Assembly: GCA_036500765.1 (NCBI GenBank)
Contig: DASYBM010000001.1
Location: 124,001 to 188,000, forward strand
Length of the DNA stretch: 64,000 bases
Reading direction: 5' to 3'
DNA from: Candidatus Sulfotelmatobacter sp.
Lineage (GTDB): Bacteria > Acidobacteriota > Terriglobia > Terriglobales > Acidobacteriaceae
The notes beneath the pieces were generated by a model. The model searched no databases. It was not told the DNA's origin and saw only the letters and a list, made by a program, of their open reading frames with translations. Of this stretch, positions 60,145-64,000 are shown one piece after another; within the stretch, counting starts at the first letter, position 1; the number at the start of each line of letters is the position of its first letter. The translations under genes and the position numbers were made by a program.

Positions 60145-62364
60145 ATGGCGACCTTGCGCCAACAGATCGCGACCACGACTCTCACGCTCACCAAGTTCCG
60201 CGACTTGATGAAGCACATGCAGGAGAGTCGCCCGCAAGACGATCTCACCATCGTCAAGAAAGCCTACGATTATTCCCTGAAACATCACGAAGGCCAGACC
60301 CGCGCCTCGGGGGAGCCTTATCTCGTTCATCCTCTGGAAGTCGCGCTGGTGCTCGCTGAAATGAAGATGGACCCGGTGGCGGTTGCCGCCGGTCTGTTGC
60401 ACGACTCGGTCGAAGACACGTCGGTCACCATTGGCGATATCCGCACCGAATTCGGGGAGCAGGTCGCTCACATCGTCGAGGGCGTCACCAAGATCAGCAA
60501 GATCGATTTCGCTACGCGCGAGGAACAGCAAGCCGAAAACCTGCGCAAGATGATGCTCGCGATGGTCGATGACATCCGCGTGGTGCTCATTAAGTTGGCC
60601 GACCGGCTGCACAACATGCGGACGCTCGAACATCTTCAGCCCGAGCGCCAGCACAAGATCGCCGAAGAGACGTTGGAAATCTATGCTCCCATTGCGCATC
60701 GCCTGGGCATGGGAAAAATTCGCGGCGAACTGGAAGACCTGGGATTCCGCTTTCTCGATCCGCTGGGTTACGAGCAGGTGGAAAAATCGGTCAACGCGCG
60801 GCGCAAACAGGGTGAAGTTTTTCTTGCGAAGATGCAGCAGGTTATTTCCGACAAGCTGAAAGAAGCCGGCATCCAGGCCCGCGTGGAAAGCCGCATCAAG
60901 CGCCTCTACAGCATTCACAAGAAACTGCAAAAGCAGCACATCGGCGTCGACCAGGTCTACGACTTGTTCGCCATGCGGGTCATTACACGCTCGTTGCAGG
61001 ATTGTTACGCGGTGCTCGGCATCATTCACAACCTCTGGCGGCCAGTGCCGGGGCGCATCAAGGATTTCATCGCCATGCCGCGGCCGAATTTCTATCAATC
61101 GCTGCACACCTCGGTGATCACCGAAGACGGCACGCCGTTTGAAATTCAGATTCGCACCGAAGAAATGCACAAGATGGCGGAGGAAGGCATCGCCGCCCAC
61201 TGGAAATATAAAGACGGCCCGGTTTCGGCGCAGGATGAACAGCGACTCGCGTGGCTGCGGCAGGTGGTCGAGTGGCAGCGCGACGTCAGCGATCCCAACG
61301 AATTTTTGTCGACGCTCAAGGTCGATCTTTATCCGGAAGAGGTTTATACCTTCACGCCGAAGGGCAAAGTCGTGGTGCTGCCGCGCGATGCCACGCCGGT
61401 CGATTTTGCCTACAGCGTTCACACCGAGGTCGGACACACGTGCATCGGCGCCAAGGTGAATGGACGCATGGTGCCGCTGCGCCACAAGTTGCATTCCGGA
61501 GATATCGTCGAAATTCTGACGCAGGCTGGGCACAAGCCCAGCCGCGACTGGCTGGGACTGGTCAAGTCATCGCGCTCGCGGAACAAGATCAAGCACTGGC
61601 TGAACGTTCATCAGCGCGAGCGCGCGATCGAAATCGGACGCAAGCTGATCGAGAAAGAAGCGCGCAAGTACCGCATCGCGTTCAAAGAAATTAAAGACGA
61701 AGACCTGTTGAAAGTTGCGGGAGCATATGGCTTGGGCAAGGTCGACGATCTGATGTCGGGAATCGGCTACGGAAAATTTTCCGCGCGGCAGGTGCTGGCA
61801 CGTTTACTTCCCGCCGGCGCGACCCACTCCATCGCCGGCGATATTGAGTCTGAAGGCTTGACCTCGCAGCCCGGCGCGATCGCCAGCGTTGTGCGCCGCG
61901 TCTTCGGCGATCACAATGCGATCACTGTGCGCGGCCAGGGCGACATGATGGTCTATCGCGCACGCTGTTGCAATCCCATTCGTGGAGAAAGCATTGTCGG
62001 CTACATCACGCGCGGCAAGGGCGTAGCCGTGCATTCGATTCAGTGTCCGAACGTGACCAACCTGATGTACGAACCGGAGCGCAAGATCGATGTCGAATGG
62101 GCGCGCGATGACAGCGCCCCGACGGCTTATCCCGTGAAGTTGACTGTGTTCTGCGACGACCGCTTCGGTATGCTAAAGAGCATCACTGGAGTGATTGGCG
62201 ACGCCAAGAGCAATATCAAAAACATCACTGCACACACATCGAACAGCCAGGCCAGTGTGGAAGTCGTTCTCGACATCGCCGACCTGAAACATTTAGAGGC
62301 GATCATCGCGGGGCTGCGCAAAATTGCAGGCGTGCATGAAGTGCAGAGACTGCAGAAGATTTAG
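60145..62364 (+). CDS. bifunctional (p)ppGpp synthetase/hydrolase, Rel/SpoT type
   Basis: 739 residues. Makes and degrades the alarmones ppGpp and pppGpp. The hydrolase HD domain has HPLEVALVLAEMKMD and the intact HDSVEDT (86-92). The synthetase part has RVESRIKRLYSIHKKLQKQ, YDLFAMRVITRSLQDCYAV and GRIKDFIAMPRPNFYQSLH. After it come the TGS domain (YTFTPKGKVVVLPRDATPVD), a helical region, and a C-terminal ACT domain (DRFGMLKSITGVIGD). The intact HDxxED suggests that it can hydrolyse as well as synthesise. Stand-alone gene. Confidence 0.95.
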   Translation: MATLRQQIATTTLTLTKFRDLMKHMQESRPQDDLTIVKKAYDYSLKHHEGQTRASGEPYLVHPLEVALVLAEMKMDPVAVAAGLLHDSVEDTSVTIGDIRTEFGEQVAHIVEGVTKISKIDFATREEQQAENLRKMMLAMVDDIRVVLIKLADRLHNMRTLEHLQPERQHKIAEETLEIYAPIAHRLGMGKIRGELEDLGFRFLDPLGYEQVEKSVNARRKQGEVFLAKMQQVISDKLKEAGIQARVESRIKRLYSIHKKLQKQHIGVDQVYDLFAMRVITRSLQDCYAVLGIIHNLWRPVPGRIKDFIAMPRPNFYQSLHTSVITEDGTPFEIQIRTEEMHKMAEEGIAAHWKYKDGPVSAQDEQRLAWLRQVVEWQRDVSDPNEFLSTLKVDLYPEEVYTFTPKGKVVVLPRDATPVDFAYSVHTEVGHTCIGAKVNGRMVPLRHKLHSGDIVEILTQAGHKPSRDWLGLVKSSRSRNKIKHWLNVHQRERAIEIGRKLIEKEARKYRIAFKEIKDEDLLKVAGAYGLGKVDDLMSGIGYGKFSARQVLARLLPAGATHSIAGDIESEGLTSQPGAIASVVRRVFGDHNAITVRGQGDMMVYRARCCNPIRGESIVGYITRGKGVAVHSIQCPNVTNLMYEPERKIDVEWARDDSAPTAYPVKLTVFCDDRFGMLKSITGVIGDAKSNIKNITAHTSNSQASVEVVLDIADLKHLEAIIAGLRKIAGVHEVQRLQKI

Positions 62365-62861
62365 TTTCGGGACAGGATCCTCACGCCGGGACCGCGCGGC
62401 CGAGAGCAGGCCTTAATGTTCCCGCAGGAACACAATGTCATGGCAGTAAGGGGCATACGATTGCGTCATGACAGCTAAGGCCCAGAAAACAAGGGGGAAA
62501 CTGGGATAGGAAGGCGGGCGGGTTGGCCCAAGCCTTTCATTTGGATGAGCCCGGTGTGCGGTGAGGATCAACGAGGGCTGAGTTTTCGTTCCGAGGGCGG
62601 GTGGCGTAGCACCATTGGCGGAGGCAGCATCGTACCCGCCCTTCGCAAAGTGCGCGAAGGACGGGGTACCCACTGTAATGATGGTATCGGCGAGATCGAA
62701 GGCTGGGCCACCGCCCATTGGTGCTGTGGGAGATCCCTCGGCCCGCTGGTTAAAACGCGGGTCCTTCGGGATGACGCGGTGTGGTGTGTGGACATCCCCC
62801 ACTCAAGCCAACCCCGGGATTGAGTGGGCCACCGGCCGTTGAGCCGTCCTTACTGATCGGC
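62365..62861. repeat. gene-free region with hairpin repeats
   Basis: 497 bases. TGTTCCCGCAGGAACAC at 62417-62433 repeats the word at 14311-14327. At 62632-62669 a hairpin GTACCC...CTTCGC / GCGAAG...GGGTAC has the CGCAAAGTGCGCG centre also seen near 14110. At 62730-62777 is AGATCCCTCG ... CTTCGGGATGACG, a member of the GGAATGACA family, enclosing CCCGC/GCGGG. No convincing gene was seen on either strand; the short frames lack motifs. Confidence 0.65.
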
Positions 62862-63710
62862 TTATCCTTCCTTCCCTCCGGCGACCTGGGCGTGGCCTAA
62901 GGCTGCGACCAGAGAGAATCCTCCGATGACGTTGCCCAACAAGACTGGCAGGAAGAAATGGGTGAAGTACGTCGAGAGCGACATAGCATTTGTCGCGACC
63001 AGAAAAAACAACGTCGTCGAGCCCGCGATGATGTGGTTGAAGCCGCTGAGTCCGACGAGATAAGTGATGATGATGATAATGCTCACCCGGGCGGATTCGG
63101 CGCCCGGCAGCAGCCACACCATCAGCGCAATTAGCCAGCCGGCGAAAATAGCGCGCAGCAGGGTCGTACCGAAGCCAGCGTTGAGATGAGCCGTCCCAAT
63201 CTCCGTCAAACACTGCTGCGTGTGAGCATCGAACATGGAGAATTTTCCGAGGCACAGTGCGAACAGGAAAGTGCCCACCAGGTTGGCCGTGAGCACAACC
63301 GCCCATAAGCGAAGCATGCGCAGGAAAGTATCCCAATCCTTGCGCGTCAGTAGAGGCAGCACTACCGTCAGCGTGTTTTCAGTAAACAACTGCTGCCGCC
63401 CGAGGATGACAATGAGAAAACCTATCGAATATCCCAGGCGCGTGATCAGAGGCCGCCAGGGCTGATCGGGCAGGCGAGCGGCGAGCATCCCTTCCGCGAT
63501 AAAAGAAAAACCCATCGACAGTCCCGCCGCGAAAGCCGACCACGCCAACGCCGAGGTGGTGCGATGCAGCTCTTCTTCACCCTCACGTCGAATGGTTTCG
63601 TAAACTACGTTCGCGCCAATGGCCAGGCGCTCCTCGACCTGTTTCTTCTCGGCTCGAGTCGAGATAGTCCACTGCTCAGGAGCCGGATCCGCTTTCGCCT
63701 GCTTTTTCAT
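62862..63710 (-). CDS. formate/nitrite transporter (FNT) family channel
   Basis: About 282 residues from the ATG ending at 63710 (MKKQAKADPAPEQWTISTRA); the longer frame upstream overlaps the divergent ridA promoter. Six membrane helices with FNT features: LAWSAFAAGLSMGFSFIAEG, SIGFLIVILGRQQLFTENTL (the LFTE-type motif), FFLPVLLGNVIGGFSLVAAL (N-x-G-G). The N-terminal soluble extension is typical of the YfdC-like subgroup rather than FocA or NirC. Transported ion unknown, probably a small monovalent anion. Confidence 0.88.
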   Translation of the reverse strand: MKKQAKADPAPEQWTISTRAEKKQVEERLAIGANVVYETIRREGEEELHRTTSALAWSAFAAGLSMGFSFIAEGMLAARLPDQPWRPLITRLGYSIGFLIVILGRQQLFTENTLTVVLPLLTRKDWDTFLRMLRLWAVVLTANLVGTFLFALCLGKFSMFDAHTQQCLTEIGTAHLNAGFGTTLLRAIFAGWLIALMVWLLPGAESARVSIIIIITYLVGLSGFNHIIAGSTTLFFLVATNAMSLSTYFTHFFLPVLLGNVIGGFSLVAALGHAQVAGGKEG

Positions 63711-63812
63711 GGCTGTGTTCAGTTGCCGGATCGGGATGTTCCGTTGCCGAGAAAAGGCTGAGCGATTCAGGCCGCCGTGGTAGATTAAGCTTTGGAATCG
63801 CGACGGAGACTT

Positions 63813-64000
<188 letters not shown>

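Noticed and set aside
60133-61533. 466-codon frame on the minus strand
   Set aside because: Antisense shadow of the Rel/Spo gene, whose motifs are all present on the plus strand.
62545-62842. Two overlapping plus-strand frames after the Rel/Spo gene
   Set aside because: Both cross hairpin repeats and have no motif or ribosome site.

Overview
The window is a stretch of bacterial chromosome that looks like an Acidobacteriota genome (Terriglobia / Koribacter-like). This rests on several marks: a Ser/Thr kinase fused to a PD40-type propeller, large BNR/sortilin-type and kelch-type secreted propellers, a PEP-CTERM protein, an outer-membrane LptD, a tgt-yajC-secD-secF-tonB-exbB-exbD-exbD run, and many short GC-rich extragenic hairpin repeats of the kind seen in soil Acidobacteria. 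I see no phage, insertion sequence with transposase, CRISPR array, rRNA or tRNA.

Layout. 1-13 kb: end of an RND efflux adaptor, secreted proteins, a three-domain acyl-CoA ligase/ACP/acyltransferase, two very large secreted beta-propellers and a periplasmic trehalase. 14-20 kb: receptor-like Ser/Thr kinase preceded by an unusual ladder of micro-ORFs, cold-shock protein, TlpA-like thioredoxin, a DUF4160/DUF2442 pair and small membrane proteins. 20-34 kb: carbonic anhydrase, mnmE, HdeD-like protein, ruvA, a PadR/ICMT pair, a redoxin + cytochrome c/monooxygenase + TPR set, mnmG and tgt. 34-42 kb: yajC-secD-secF, tonB, exbB, two exbD, TPR lipoprotein. 42-47 kb: two glycosyltransferases, biotin carboxylase and biotin carrier. 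47-52.5 kb, minus strand: lptD, larE, a DsbA-like protein and a SurA-like chaperone in tandem, plausibly one transcription unit for outer-membrane biogenesis. 52.8-64 kb: RDD protein, DUF885 hydrolase, APC permease, a carboxymuconolactone-decarboxylase-family protein interrupted by an in-frame TGA, TIGR01777 epimerase, Rel/Spo alarmone enzyme, formate/nitrite-family channel and the start of ridA.

The most notable points are: (1) the CMD/AhpD-like gene at 58268-58864 reads as one protein only if the TGA at 58520-58522 is decoded; that TGA replaces the second Cys of the CxxC redox motif and is followed at the right distance by a SECIS-like hairpin, so it is a strong selenoprotein candidate; (2) five exact 14-bp-period copies of an ATG-bearing repeat make a chain of ATGA-overlapping micro-ORFs that ends in the kinase start codon; (3) three tRNA-modification genes (mnmE, mnmG, tgt) carry in-frame insertions made of the same repeat families found between genes, and their excess length matches the insertions; (4) lptD, a DsbA-like oxidoreductase and a SurA-like chaperone, the partners needed for LptD folding in E. 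coli, are neighbours.
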